Shown here in pieces: positions 43,003 through 51,341 of a stretch of DNA of 64,000 bases (position 1 is its first letter; every line of letters begins with the position of its first letter). This DNA is from JACRIM01 sp038042195. Its GTDB lineage: Bacteria > Planctomycetota > Phycisphaerae > UBA1845 > UTPLA1. The notes beneath the pieces were generated by a model, which had not been told where the DNA came from, did not search any database, and saw only the letters and a list, made by a program, of their open reading frames with translations. The position numbers and the translations under genes were made by a program. Location of the stretch: positions 1-64,000 of the forward strand of contig JBBTET010000010.1 of NCBI GenBank assembly GCA_038042195.1, written 5' to 3'.

Positions 43003-43411
43003 TTCCTAAAGCCACGCCCTCTGGGCGTGGTTGATTACTTTGGTTTTGCGGAGACGCAGTGGCGACTCGTTCGGAAGGATAGCCCACTTCGTGTGAAGCC
43101 ACTTCTGTACTTGTATCGCGTGTTACTTACCGACATTCACTTGATGAAGTCTGGCGAGGTCAACGCGAACCTGCCGCAGTTGAATGGTATCTACCGCCTT
43201 CCGTACATCGATGATCTCTTGGAAAAGAAGATTCGAGGAACGGAAAAGGGAGCTGTGCTTGGCGAGTCCCTGGAGTTTCATCGCGCGGAGTATGAGCGGC
43301 TCAAGGGTGTGCTTCAGGAAGCGTTTGACGCGAGTCGACTTCCTGATATTTCTTCCGCCACCCATGCGCTCGATGCATTGCTTATGCGAGTCAGATTGGC
43401 GAGTTGTTAAT

Positions 43412-43471
43412 CCACAAGTAAGACAACCACACTTTCTTTCGCCGGCTCATTAGGGCGGCGAACCAGCGGCA
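43412..43471 (-). pseudogene. C-terminal remnant of a DUF1624-type acyltransferase gene
   Basis: Read on the minus strand from 43471, twenty codons give CRWFAALMSRRKKVWLSYLW. The intact gene at 44369-45547 ends CRWFAGLKRRRRDAWLSYL and then TAG. DNA identity is high over the whole 60 bases with no gap, and the stop has become TGG. The stub begins one base after the stop of the split nucleotidyltransferase gene. It is the last trace of a second acyltransferase copy or of a displaced relative. Confidence 0.7.
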
Positions 43472-43651
43472 GGCGGGATTGACGGGGTCGGCAAGAAGAT
43501 GAGGGAACAGGTTCTTCGCACAATCATCGCCAAGGATCTTTGTTCAAAGAGATAACTGGTTGATTGACCCCCCTATCGTCATGCGTATCGCATTCAGTCA
43601 TACATTATCGGTTTGACGAATTCCGGGCAGTTACCAACAGATGTATCCTCA

Positions 43652-43691
43652 TTGGTCACGGTTGGTCATGGGCTTTCCAAGAATGTATAAT
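43652..43691 (+). promoter_or_regulatory. Promoter with repeated operator-like heptamer for the toxin-antitoxin pair
   Basis: A perfect TATAAT (43686-43691) is placed 18 bases after TTGGTC (43662-43667). The heptamer TTGGTCA occurs twice, at 43652-43658 and 43662-43668, one helical turn apart and overlapping the -35. Autoregulation by the antitoxin through these repeats is inferred. The rest of 43472-43651 shows nothing recognisable. Confidence 0.5.
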
Positions 43692-43726
43692 AGGTGGAGT
43701 GGAATGCTCGCTGGAGGTATTTGAGA

Positions 43727-43951
43727 ATGGAACTTGATCGAATCACCATTGACCCGGCCATCATGGGTGGACGGCCTTGTGTGCGTGGGTTGCGTTTCCC
43801 GGTATCGCGTATCCTTAGCATGATGGCCGCAGGCGAGAATGAGGCCACCATTTTGAAGAACCACCCAGACCTGGAACCGGATGATCTTCGACAGGCCATT
43901 GGGTATGCCGCGATGCTGGCGGATGACCGAGTAGTCACGCTTGGCGTCTGA
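43727..43951 (+). CDS. DUF433 antitoxin-like protein
   Basis: 74 codons with CTGGAGG before the ATG at 43727. The whole protein is a DUF433 domain: ITIDPAIMGGRPCVRGLRFP, SRILSMMAAGENEATILKNH, PDLEPDDLRQAIGYA, a VapB-like helix-turn-helix. It is the usual upstream partner of a DUF5615 PIN-like toxin, and here its TGA overlaps the ATG of that gene (TGATG), so the two are translationally coupled. Confidence 0.9.
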   Translation: MELDRITIDPAIMGGRPCVRGLRFPVSRILSMMAAGENEATILKNHPDLEPDDLRQAIGYAAMLADDRVVTLGV

Positions 43952-44325
43952 TGAAATTCCTTATCGACCAACCTCTCAGTCCGCTGCTTGCAGAATGGCT
44001 TCGCGGCGAAGGCCACGACGCCTACCATGCAAGGGAGCGCAACCTATCGAGATCCGCCGATGAGCATATTTTTGGAATTGCGGCCGAAGAAGGCAGAATT
44101 GTCGTCACATCCGACCTCGATTTTTCTAGGATTCTCGCATTGAGTGGTAATAGTCGCCCGGGGTTGATTCTCTTTCGAGCCGGCAATATTACCGATGTTC
44201 AGATGCTTGAGTTGCTACGAAAGATTTTGTCGCAAGTGGACGGCCCACAATTGTTCAACTCCGTTGTAGTTGCTGATCGCGACACGATGCGAATTGCTTC
44301 GCTTCCGATTCTCCGCCGGACATGA
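43951..44325 (+). CDS. DUF5615 PIN-like toxin
   Basis: 124 codons. MKFLIDQPLSPLLAEWLRGE gives the first Asp, and ADEHIFGIAAEEGRIVVTSD LDF the second acidic cluster of the PIN-like (Mut7-C related) nuclease fold. GNSRPGLILFRAGNI is the third strand. These proteins are predicted ribonucleases kept in check by the DUF433 partner. Complete, with no frameshift. The module sits beside an insertion-sequence-damaged gene pair, as expected for an accessory island. Confidence 0.88.
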   Translation: MKFLIDQPLSPLLAEWLRGEGHDAYHARERNLSRSADEHIFGIAAEEGRIVVTSDLDFSRILALSGNSRPGLILFRAGNITDVQMLELLRKILSQVDGPQLFNSVVVADRDTMRIASLPILRRT

Positions 44326-44368
44326 ATTCGTTAGTGACGAGCTAATTCCTGCTCACCGCTATTCAACT

Positions 44369-45547
44369 CTACAAATACGACAACCACGCATCTCTTCGCC
44401 GCCTCTTCAAGCCTGCGAACCAGCGGCAGGGAAGGTAGAGCAGCAGCACGACGCCGATCCAGATGGGGTAGATCACACCGAGGCCGTAGCCGAAATCGGG
44501 GGGAATGCTGAAGAAGTCCACGCAGAGTTGGCGGGCCTCGAAACCTTGCAGGACGCCGCCGACGACACCGACGGTGTGGATAAGGTAGATGTGCAGCAAG
44601 TAATAGAAGAACGGCACGCGGCCGATGGTGATGAGGATGCGGGCGACTGGACCGCGCACGTTCTCAAACCACGCCAGCGCGGCGATGGCCGGGCCGAGGG
44701 TCATCAGCACAAAGAGCAGCGACGGTGGGTATTTGTTGGTGTTCAGAAACGACAGAACGGTCATGATGAACGAGGACTGCTGCGACCACGGTTGCGGGTC
44801 GCCGTAGCGGTTGATCGCGCGAAGGATAATGAACGCCAGCATGATGGCACCGCCCAGCGTCCACAAACGGCGACGACGTATTACCTGCGGTAGCACGAGG
44901 ATTGGTCCGAACAGATAACCCGCCGCCATGACACCGATCCACGGGATAAGCGGATACAACACAAAGCCCTTGAGATACGGCTTGTTGATAAAGGCCGGCT
45001 CATGCAGCAGATTCCACAATGGACCGAACACTTCGAACCGGTCGGCGTGAATGCCGTCGAGCAGGTTGTGCAGCGCGATCATGCCGAGGGCGATCACGGC
45101 CAAGGCAACGCGCGGGAGGTGGATCAGCCCGGCCAGCGCGATCATGCTCATGCCCAGCGCCCACAGGACAATGAAAAGGAATCCGTTGTTGTATTGAATG
45201 TTGAAGTCCCAGCCGACGCGCACGATGGTGAACTCGAGCAGGATGAGCCAGAGGCCGCGCGTGATCAGAAATCGCGCGAGTTGCGGTTTTGTTTTGCCGC
45301 GCTGCCCGGCGAGGGAAATGCCGGTGCCGGCGAGAAACATGAAGACCGGCGCGCAAAAGTGCGTGACCCAGCGCGTGAGAAATAGCGCGGGCGTGGTTTG
45401 ACTCAGGTCGGCGGGGTCGAATCGGGAGTTGGTAAGAAAATCGCGGACGTGATCGAGGGCCATGAACGCCATGACCAGTCCACGGAGGAGATCGACGGAG
45501 TCGAGACGAGGAGTCCTGCCGGCATCGACGTTCGTTGAGGAGGACAT
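44369..45547 (-). CDS. Multi-span membrane protein, heparan-alpha-glucosaminide N-acetyltransferase-like (DUF1624)
   Basis: 392 codons with about ten transmembrane helices. The N-terminus RLDSVDLLRGLVMAFMALDHVRDF is the family signature, with the Asp-His pair near the first helix. THFCAPVFMFLAGTGISLAG, GVMAAGYLFGP and the last motif RWFAGLKRRRRDAWLSYL fit as well. Members of this family transfer acyl groups across membranes to sugars; the substrate here is unknown. A degraded copy of its last 20 codons lies at 43412-43471. It lies upstream of, and in the same direction as, the toxin-antitoxin complement strand; no operon partner is evident. Confidence 0.85.
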   Translation of the reverse strand: MSSSTNVDAGRTPRLDSVDLLRGLVMAFMALDHVRDFLTNSRFDPADLSQTTPALFLTRWVTHFCAPVFMFLAGTGISLAGQRGKTKPQLARFLITRGLWLILLEFTIVRVGWDFNIQYNNGFLFIVLWALGMSMIALAGLIHLPRVALAVIALGMIALHNLLDGIHADRFEVFGPLWNLLHEPAFINKPYLKGFVLYPLIPWIGVMAAGYLFGPILVLPQVIRRRRLWTLGGAIMLAFIILRAINRYGDPQPWSQQSSFIMTVLSFLNTNKYPPSLLFVLMTLGPAIAALAWFENVRGPVARILITIGRVPFFYYLLHIYLIHTVGVVGGVLQGFEARQLCVDFFSIPPDFGYGLGVIYPIWIGVVLLLYLPCRWFAGLKRRRRDAWLSYL

Positions 45548-45628
45548 GGGGGCATCATACCGACGACAGAAAGAGTTGCAGTTATGTGTGGAGCGTTTGC
45601 AAGGTCTCGCCGATGACAGACTGCGACA

Positions 45629-48451
45629 TCAACCACCGGTCGCTGGCCGCGACGTTGGAGCGGAGCTTGGCTGGGATGCTGCGCTGCTCTCGCGGCACTT
45701 GGCCAGCTTTTCGTTGAGTTTCGTGATCCATTTGGCGTGATCTTCTTTTTGGGGGTCCAATAGGTTCAGCGTCTTCTTCACGAGCCGCTCCGCATCGGCG
45801 GACGATCCTTGAATGCAGAGCAGTTCCGTGATGTCTACCAGCGTCCGCATCCGGCCGCGCTCCGTCGGAGCGACCGCGACATCGAAAATGGCCAGCGCGG
45901 CTCGCGCGTCGTCCAAGGCCTCATCAATCTTTCCCATCCCCTTCAGGCAGAGCGCACGATTACGCAGGGCCTGCCCCACCTCGACATTTTTATCGCCGAG
46001 TTGCTTTCGAAACACGGCCAGTGCACCATCGATGAGTTCCAGGCCGCGTGCATGGTTCCCCATCATGCCGGCAAGCACTCCCATGTTGAAGCGCGTCCGG
46101 GCGACCGGAAAGCTGGCTGGTCCGAAGAGTTTCGAGCGAATCGCCAGAACTTCATCGAGCCGGCCGATAGCCTGGTCGTATTCCTTTCGGGAGAAGAATG
46201 CGTTGGCCATGTTCTCGAGAGTGATGGCAACGGCCTGATGGGCGTCCCCGAACTCTTTGCGCTGAATGTCGAGGCATTCCTGGTACAATTCCAGCGCTTC
46301 GGAGGTATCTCCCTTCTGCATCTTGTGGATCGCCAGACTGTTGAGCGCGTCGGCCAAGAGGTTTTGAGCGGGCAGTTGTCTCCGTAGCTCGACCTCCTGG
46401 GCTGCCAATGCCTCCGCCTTCTGCATGTCGCCATGCAGGCTTGGCTCGATTGTGGCTCGAACCCCCAGATAGTCGGCCTGGATATCCAAGTGTTGCGTCT
46501 GCAATTGTCGCTTTGCTTCTTCGCCCTGATCCAGCGCCTTCTCCGCTTCCGCGAATCTTCCCAGCTTGTTCATGACCGTGGCGAGATCGAGATACGCGAG
46601 GCAGAGATCCTTTGGCTGTTTTGGCTGCACGCCTTGCAGGATAGACAAGGCCTGTTGAAAGCTTGTGAGGGCGTCCTGGTATTCGCCTCGGGCGATCTGC
46701 ACCAGACCCAGGGTGCGTATCGATTCGGCATGATGGAAAGAATTCCGTTCGGTGCCCCCCGCGCGAAGCGCAATCGCCCGCCGGGCTTCTTTCTCCGCTT
46801 CGTCCACCCGGCCGATGGCTCGAAGCGTGCTCGCAAGGAATGTCCGAGCCGCACCCTCCGCAATCGGCTCGTCGAGCAGCGTCGCGTCCGCTTTCTCGGA
46901 TGCTTTCAATAGCATCTCTACGACTGTGACTCCTCGATCGCCGGCACCCTCCGGGTTGGCCGAGAAGATCATCTGCTGCATGAAACTGTTCATCGCCTTG
47001 GCCCGCGATGCCTCTTGCGCCGCCCGATCGCGCTCACGGATTGCCCAGACCAACCCGAACGACGTGCCGGTGATGCCGAGTATAAACGCCACCACAATCA
47101 GAGATGCCGCGGTCACTGCGCCGCGATTGCGTCGAATGAACTTCCGTAGTCGATACGCCGTGCTCGGCGGCGCGGCGACCACCGCCTCGCCTGCGAGGTA
47201 GCGCTGAATATCCGCCGCCAAGCCGTTGGCGGTGTCGTAGCGTCGGGCGCGGTCCTTCTCCAGGGCCTTCATCACGATCCAGTCGAGATCGCCACGCACG
47301 AGCTTGGTGAGTCGGGTCGGCTCCGTTTTGCGATTGGCTGCGACCGAGGGCAGGTCATCTTTCATCGTCGACAGCCGCGTGCTGGGCGTGGGCGGCTCCA
47401 CTTCGCGGATGATCCGCTGAATCTCCGCATACCCCGCGCTGAGCAGTGTCTTGATGTCGAACGGCGTCGAACCGGTCAACAGCTCGTACAGCAGAACGCC
47501 AAGGCTGTAGACATCCGTCCGCGTGTCGATATCAAGATCGGACAGCCCCGCCTGCTCGGGGCTCATGTAGGCCGGCGTGCCGATCATCTGGCGGAATTCG
47601 GTGAAGAGGGTTTTTTCCGTCAGCCTGCTCGCGGTGGCCTTGGCGATGCCGAAGTCGATGACTTTTACCACCGGTTTGTCATCATGCCGAGAGACGAGGA
47701 CGTTGTTCGGCTTGATGTCGCGGTGGATGATGCCCTTCTGATGGGCGTGCTGCACGGCCTGGCAGACGGAGACAAACAAGGCCAGTCGATCATGCGGGGT
47801 GAGGTTGTGAGTATCACAGTAGGCGGTGATCGGCACCCCCTTGACCAACTCCATGACAAAGTAAGGTCGCCCGGCCTCCGTCGCCCCGGCGTCGAGCACC
47901 TTGGCAATGTTGGGATGATCCATGATCGCCAGCGCCTGCCGCTCCTGCTCAAAGCGGGCGATCACCTGCCGCGTGTCCATGCCGAGCTTGATGACCTTGA
48001 GCGCCACGCGGCGACGGACGGGTTTTTCCTGTTCGGCCATATAGACCGTCCCGAAACCACCCTCGCCGATGACTTGGAGTAGTTTGTAAGGACCGATGAC
48101 GGTGCCGATGGCCGTTGTGTCATCCGAGAGGTCGGCCATGTCACGGCTGGAGAGATGGACAGGGCCTTCGCCGCCACTGAGTCGGGTAATGTCCATGCCT
48201 CGCGCGGAGTCCGATGTGATGGCGTCGCTACTGTTGGAAACTGGTCGCGGCTTTTGATTGGCGATGTCGCCTCCGGACGTCTTCAAGAAGTCGCCGACCT
48301 CAGCTTCCGCCGAGAGCAGTTTCTCGATGCGCGCCCGCAGCGATGCATCGCTGCCGCAGGCGCGGTCCAGGTAGGCCTTCCGCGAAATAGGGTCCGCGAT
48401 CTGGCGGGCGTTGTGAAAGATTGATTCCGTATCGAGCGGTTTGTCGGCCAT
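45629..48451 (-). CDS. Ser/Thr protein kinase with transmembrane helix and TPR domain
   Basis: 940 codons from the ATG at 48451 (MADKPLDTESIFHNARQ), with GAGG upstream. The first 120 residues are a helical start and a flexible linker. Kinase motifs: IGEGGFGTVYMAEQ (128-141), Lys in RRRVALKVIKLG (152), IIHRDIKPNNVLV (241-253), VIDFGIAKA (264-272), GTPAYMSPEQA. One membrane helix (VTAASLIVVAFILGITGTSF) precedes TPR units (LGRFAEAEKALDQGEEAKRQ, KEYDQAIGRLDEVLAIRSKL). The PknB-like design with the ECF sigma gene 139 bp upstream makes it the second sigma-kinase module of the window. Confidence 0.92.
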   Translation of the reverse strand: MADKPLDTESIFHNARQIADPISRKAYLDRACGSDASLRARIEKLLSAEAEVGDFLKTSGGDIANQKPRPVSNSSDAITSDSARGMDITRLSGGEGPVHLSSRDMADLSDDTTAIGTVIGPYKLLQVIGEGGFGTVYMAEQEKPVRRRVALKVIKLGMDTRQVIARFEQERQALAIMDHPNIAKVLDAGATEAGRPYFVMELVKGVPITAYCDTHNLTPHDRLALFVSVCQAVQHAHQKGIIHRDIKPNNVLVSRHDDKPVVKVIDFGIAKATASRLTEKTLFTEFRQMIGTPAYMSPEQAGLSDLDIDTRTDVYSLGVLLYELLTGSTPFDIKTLLSAGYAEIQRIIREVEPPTPSTRLSTMKDDLPSVAANRKTEPTRLTKLVRGDLDWIVMKALEKDRARRYDTANGLAADIQRYLAGEAVVAAPPSTAYRLRKFIRRNRGAVTAASLIVVAFILGITGTSFGLVWAIRERDRAAQEASRAKAMNSFMQQMIFSANPEGAGDRGVTVVEMLLKASEKADATLLDEPIAEGAARTFLASTLRAIGRVDEAEKEARRAIALRAGGTERNSFHHAESIRTLGLVQIARGEYQDALTSFQQALSILQGVQPKQPKDLCLAYLDLATVMNKLGRFAEAEKALDQGEEAKRQLQTQHLDIQADYLGVRATIEPSLHGDMQKAEALAAQEVELRRQLPAQNLLADALNSLAIHKMQKGDTSEALELYQECLDIQRKEFGDAHQAVAITLENMANAFFSRKEYDQAIGRLDEVLAIRSKLFGPASFPVARTRFNMGVLAGMMGNHARGLELIDGALAVFRKQLGDKNVEVGQALRNRALCLKGMGKIDEALDDARAALAIFDVAVAPTERGRMRTLVDITELLCIQGSSADAERLVKKTLNLLDPQKEDHAKWITKLNEKLAKCRESSAASQPSSAPTSRPATGG

Positions 48452-48590
48452 GCCATCACCATCCTCAGTAGGCAAAACGCACACGGCCCACTCAAATTAT
48501 CACTTGGGCGCGATCCGTGTGCGTACTCGCCGCATTAGGTCAAGCGCCAAATCGCGCGATATCACCCCATCGAAAGGGCATTTTTTTCTG

Positions 48591-49211
48591 TCAGGGATGT
48601 TCCGAGACTGTCGTGTCTCGAAGTTCAGTATAAAGGTAGACACGCGCGTAGGCCCAATACCGATCAGCGGTGGAGGTTGAGATGCGCAGGAACGCAGCCG
48701 CCTCCGGCAGGCTCATCCCGCCAAAGAAACGGAGCTTCACCAGTTCCGCCTTGACGGGGTCTTCCTCAGCCAGCTTGTTCAAGGCTTCATCGAGATCGAG
48801 GATTTCATCCGGCACTACGTCAATGGTCAGGTCGGCGGTCGTCAGATCGAATCGCTTCCCGCCGCCACCGCGTTTCTGACGCTTCTTGGCCCGCGCCCGC
48901 TCGATCAGAATGCGTCGCATCGCTTCCGACGCAGCGGCCAGGAAATGGGACCGGCCGTTCCATCGCCGTTCGTCGTTGCCGACCAGGCGGACATAGGCTT
49001 CGTGGACGAGGGCCGTCGCCTGAAGCGTCTGTCCCGGTTTTTCCGAGGCGAGGCGGCCGGCCGCAACTCTGCGGAGTTCTTGATAGACAAGCGGCAGAAG
49101 TTCGGACGATGCCTTGGCATCGCCGCCCTCAATGGCCGTAAGAATGCGTGTGATTTCGTGATCCACCGACGCATCTTCGGCGATAAGGGTCGTGAATCCA
49201 AGAAGGGCCAC
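48591..49211 (-). CDS. ECF-type sigma-70 factor
   Basis: 206 codons. The order HEITRILTAIEGGDAKASSE, LLPLVYQELRRVAAGRLASE, TLQATALVHEAYVRLVG, RSHFLAAASEAMRRILIERA and FFGGMSLPEAAAFLRISTST fits the ECF group called Sig-70_X6 (TIGR02999, from memory), common in planctomycetes and Acidobacteria. It differs clearly from the sigma factor at 36725. No ribosome binding site precedes the ATG; a GTG at 49163 (VDHEITRIL) matches the usual family start and may be the true one. The kinase follows in the same direction. Confidence 0.88.
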   Translation of the reverse strand: MALLGFTTLIAEDASVDHEITRILTAIEGGDAKASSELLPLVYQELRRVAAGRLASEKPGQTLQATALVHEAYVRLVGNDERRWNGRSHFLAAASEAMRRILIERARAKKRQKRGGGGKRFDLTTADLTIDVVPDEILDLDEALNKLAEEDPVKAELVKLRFFGGMSLPEAAAFLRISTSTADRYWAYARVYLYTELRDTTVSEHP

Positions 49212-49269
49212 ATCGACTCAGGGAAATGCTCTGACGAGTAGTCAGTGTTACACGTGGCGGCGCTCAGTG

Positions 49270-51246
49270 TCACGGATTAATCAGCTTATTCACGAACGAC
49301 TGAATGTCGTCGCCGTTGGTGGCGAGGTTGTAGTTCGTGTCCGTCGCGCAGACGATCTTGGGATCGGTGATCGTTCCCACGAGGACTCCGACGAAGTTGG
49401 GGATGTCGGCGATGGTGACCTGGCGATTTCCATCGGTGTCACCCTTGAGGTCGGTGCTGAAGAGCGTTGGTGTGCCGAGCGAAGCCATCGCAACGGGGGT
49501 GCTCTTGCCGTTCGATACCCAGAGGTTGTAGGCGATAATTCCGTTGTTGTTGGGATTGCCGGGGTTTGGATTGTTGTCACGGAGAAACTCGATGTAGTCC
49601 TTGCTCGTGGCCTGGTAGTAGAGCGTGGCCCGCGCGCCGACGGCATAACCGGGGATATCGAAATAGGTGTCGTCCCAGTATTGGCCGTCGGAATAGGTGT
49701 ATGCGACAGGGCCGGCCTGGATCGCGGTGAACTTTGTGTTGGTGAAGCCGCGCGGCGGGATGCGATTGTCCTTGAAGACCTTATTCGTCAGCACGAATCG
49801 GAACGCCGGCCCGGCCGGGCGACCGAGGGCGGCGGCGAGGTCATCGTCGAGGCCGCCGTGCATTTCGTAGACTTTCGTCGTGCCGATGTCGAGGTCGGCG
49901 GTTGAGAAGTTGTATCCGCCATACACCGTCATGGGGTTGACATAGTCGTCGCAGGAAAAGAAATCGACGGTGAGCCACATGCGCCGACCTTCGGGATAGC
50001 CGCTGGGGAGCTTGTGACCGGTCTGGTTGGTGACGCGAAGGCGCAGTTTCTGAACTCCGGGTGATTGGGAATCGTCGAGAGTCGCGTCGAGGTCGGCGGC
50101 CCTTTCAAGCATGTCGATGTTGCGAGCCTTATTGATGGCGAGTTGGGAGACCTTATTGGCGTTGATTTCATTGAGACCGGACGGACCCCATCGCTCTGCG
50201 ATGGCGTCGAGCTGCCAGGTGCTTGCACCGCTGAGGAAGTGGCGAGGCATGTCAGGACGCGGATCGTTATTGAACTGGCAGGCGAGCACATTGTCGTACG
50301 GCATGTGACAATCTTGGCACGTCGATACATAGGTCGAGCCGGGTCCGCCGAATCGACCGTTCATGTCGACGCCGAGTCCCTGCGCGAAATCGCTGCGCAG
50401 CCATTCGCTATACGTGCGCTCAATGGGCGTCATATCATATTTGTTGCCAGTGGGATGCTGCACACCCGTGCCGTTAAAAACGAGGGCCGTGCCGGCCATG
50501 TTGTATTTGAAATGCGGCAAGCTGACATCGTGGCACGTAGCACACATTTCGGATCGTCGGTGCAAGGGTGATTCAAAGGTCGGTGCCGGATCATGGTAAA
50601 GGAGGCAGTCGGCTTCAGGCCAGACCGCCGGCGTCATGTCATCCGGTGGCAAGGGCCACGGACCGCGCCGTCGGTCTTGCGGATCGACGACATAATTGCC
50701 GTTGCCATTGTTGCCTGCCGTGGCGGGCATTCCGCGGTCCATCATTTGAATCGGAGCGTTTGCGCCAAGTCCTGCAAGGATCGCGGCGTCCTCTGGCGGT
50801 GCATCACCGAGGGGGTTAAATGGGTCAACGTTGCGATGGCAGAAGGCGCAGTTGATCGCGTCTCGGTCGGAGGCCGTAATAGCCGAGCCGCTCGGTGGTG
50901 TGGATCGTCCTTCGAGCCAGGCCTTGGGGACGTGGCAACGAATGCAGAGGTCTCCGGAGCCGGGTGCATCGGCTTGGGCGATGTCGAGGCAAGCATAAAA
51001 GAGTGGGTCACGTGCCGCCTGCGACATGAGGCTGCCGGTCCAGTCGTCGAAGATCGGGGCGCTGACGCCGTGACAGCCGCCGCACGAGTTTGAACTTGCG
51101 ATGTTCGTGGTAAGGCCGCCGGGCTGGGTGCCGGGCATGTGGAAATTTGTGATGGTGCTGTTGAGCGGCAGCTGCGCGGATGCGCGGTTTAACCCACCGA
51201 CTGCAAATGTTAGGACGAGGGTAACGATGAAACGACTCAAACGCAT
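49270..51246 (-). CDS. Exported multiheme c-type cytochrome with dockerin-like C-terminus
   Basis: 658 codons with a signal peptide ending near RASA. Five CxxCH heme sites are seen: CGGCH (55), CIRCH (101), CAFCH (133), CATCH (235) and CQDCH (310). A sixth, CLLYH (214-218), has Tyr (TAC) where Cys (TGC) is expected. Residues 380-590 form a beta-rich region (LRLRVTNQTGHKLPSGYPEG) known from cytochrome c554-like proteins. The last 60 residues are a dockerin-type repeat (GDTDGNRQVTIADIPNFVGV, TNGDDIQSFVNKL). Electron transfer at the cell surface or in the periplasm is likely; the partner is unknown. Confidence 0.88.
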   Translation of the reverse strand: MRLSRFIVTLVLTFAVGGLNRASAQLPLNSTITNFHMPGTQPGGLTTNIASSNSCGGCHGVSAPIFDDWTGSLMSQAARDPLFYACLDIAQADAPGSGDLCIRCHVPKAWLEGRSTPPSGSAITASDRDAINCAFCHRNVDPFNPLGDAPPEDAAILAGLGANAPIQMMDRGMPATAGNNGNGNYVVDPQDRRRGPWPLPPDDMTPAVWPEADCLLYHDPAPTFESPLHRRSEMCATCHDVSLPHFKYNMAGTALVFNGTGVQHPTGNKYDMTPIERTYSEWLRSDFAQGLGVDMNGRFGGPGSTYVSTCQDCHMPYDNVLACQFNNDPRPDMPRHFLSGASTWQLDAIAERWGPSGLNEINANKVSQLAINKARNIDMLERAADLDATLDDSQSPGVQKLRLRVTNQTGHKLPSGYPEGRRMWLTVDFFSCDDYVNPMTVYGGYNFSTADLDIGTTKVYEMHGGLDDDLAAALGRPAGPAFRFVLTNKVFKDNRIPPRGFTNTKFTAIQAGPVAYTYSDGQYWDDTYFDIPGYAVGARATLYYQATSKDYIEFLRDNNPNPGNPNNNGIIAYNLWVSNGKSTPVAMASLGTPTLFSTDLKGDTDGNRQVTIADIPNFVGVLVGTITDPKIVCATDTNYNLATNGDDIQSFVNKLINP

Positions 51247-51341
51247 GGGAGACTCACTCTTACTAATGACTGCTTCTTAGATCGGAGCCGGGCGCTCCAC
51301 CCCTGAGGAACGAGCGTGGTGCACCGTCCCTCCTCACATGG

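Larger units (their letters stand above)
42399..43038 (+). mobile_element. IS200/IS605-family insertion sequence, tnpA only
   Basis: A 640-bp element placed directly 3' of the tetranucleotide TTAC, without target duplication, as expected for HUH single-strand transposition (TTAC is also the IS608 target). ATTAC occurs at both junctions (42394-42398 and 43034-43038). Both ends carry TTCCTAAAGCC followed by a hairpin: 42411-42429 on the left (CCTC-GCC / GGC-GAGG with one mismatch) and 43012-43030 on the right (CCACGCCC / GGGCGTGG, perfect). No tnpB or guide-RNA region is present. The exact ends are inferred from the repaired reading frame of the target gene. Confidence 0.85.
42003..43410 (+). 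pseudogene. Second COG3541-type nucleotidyltransferase, split by an IS200/IS605-like element
   Basis: Codons 1-132 lie at 42003-42398 and codons 133-255 plus stop at 43039-43410. The first part has SGAHLYGFPSPDSDVDLRG, the nucleotidyltransferase site, and the third acidic residue in LEIDLVTHD. The second part continues FGFAETQWRLVRKDS and RVKPLLYLYRVLLTDIHLMK, the conserved C-terminal half. Joining HHY to FGFAETQW across the 640-bp element restores one frame with no base lost or duplicated. In its present state the first part runs on into the element and stops at 42599. The gene is coupled to the preceding nucleotidyltransferase by an ATGA overlap. The second half may still be translated separately. 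Confidence 0.88.
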
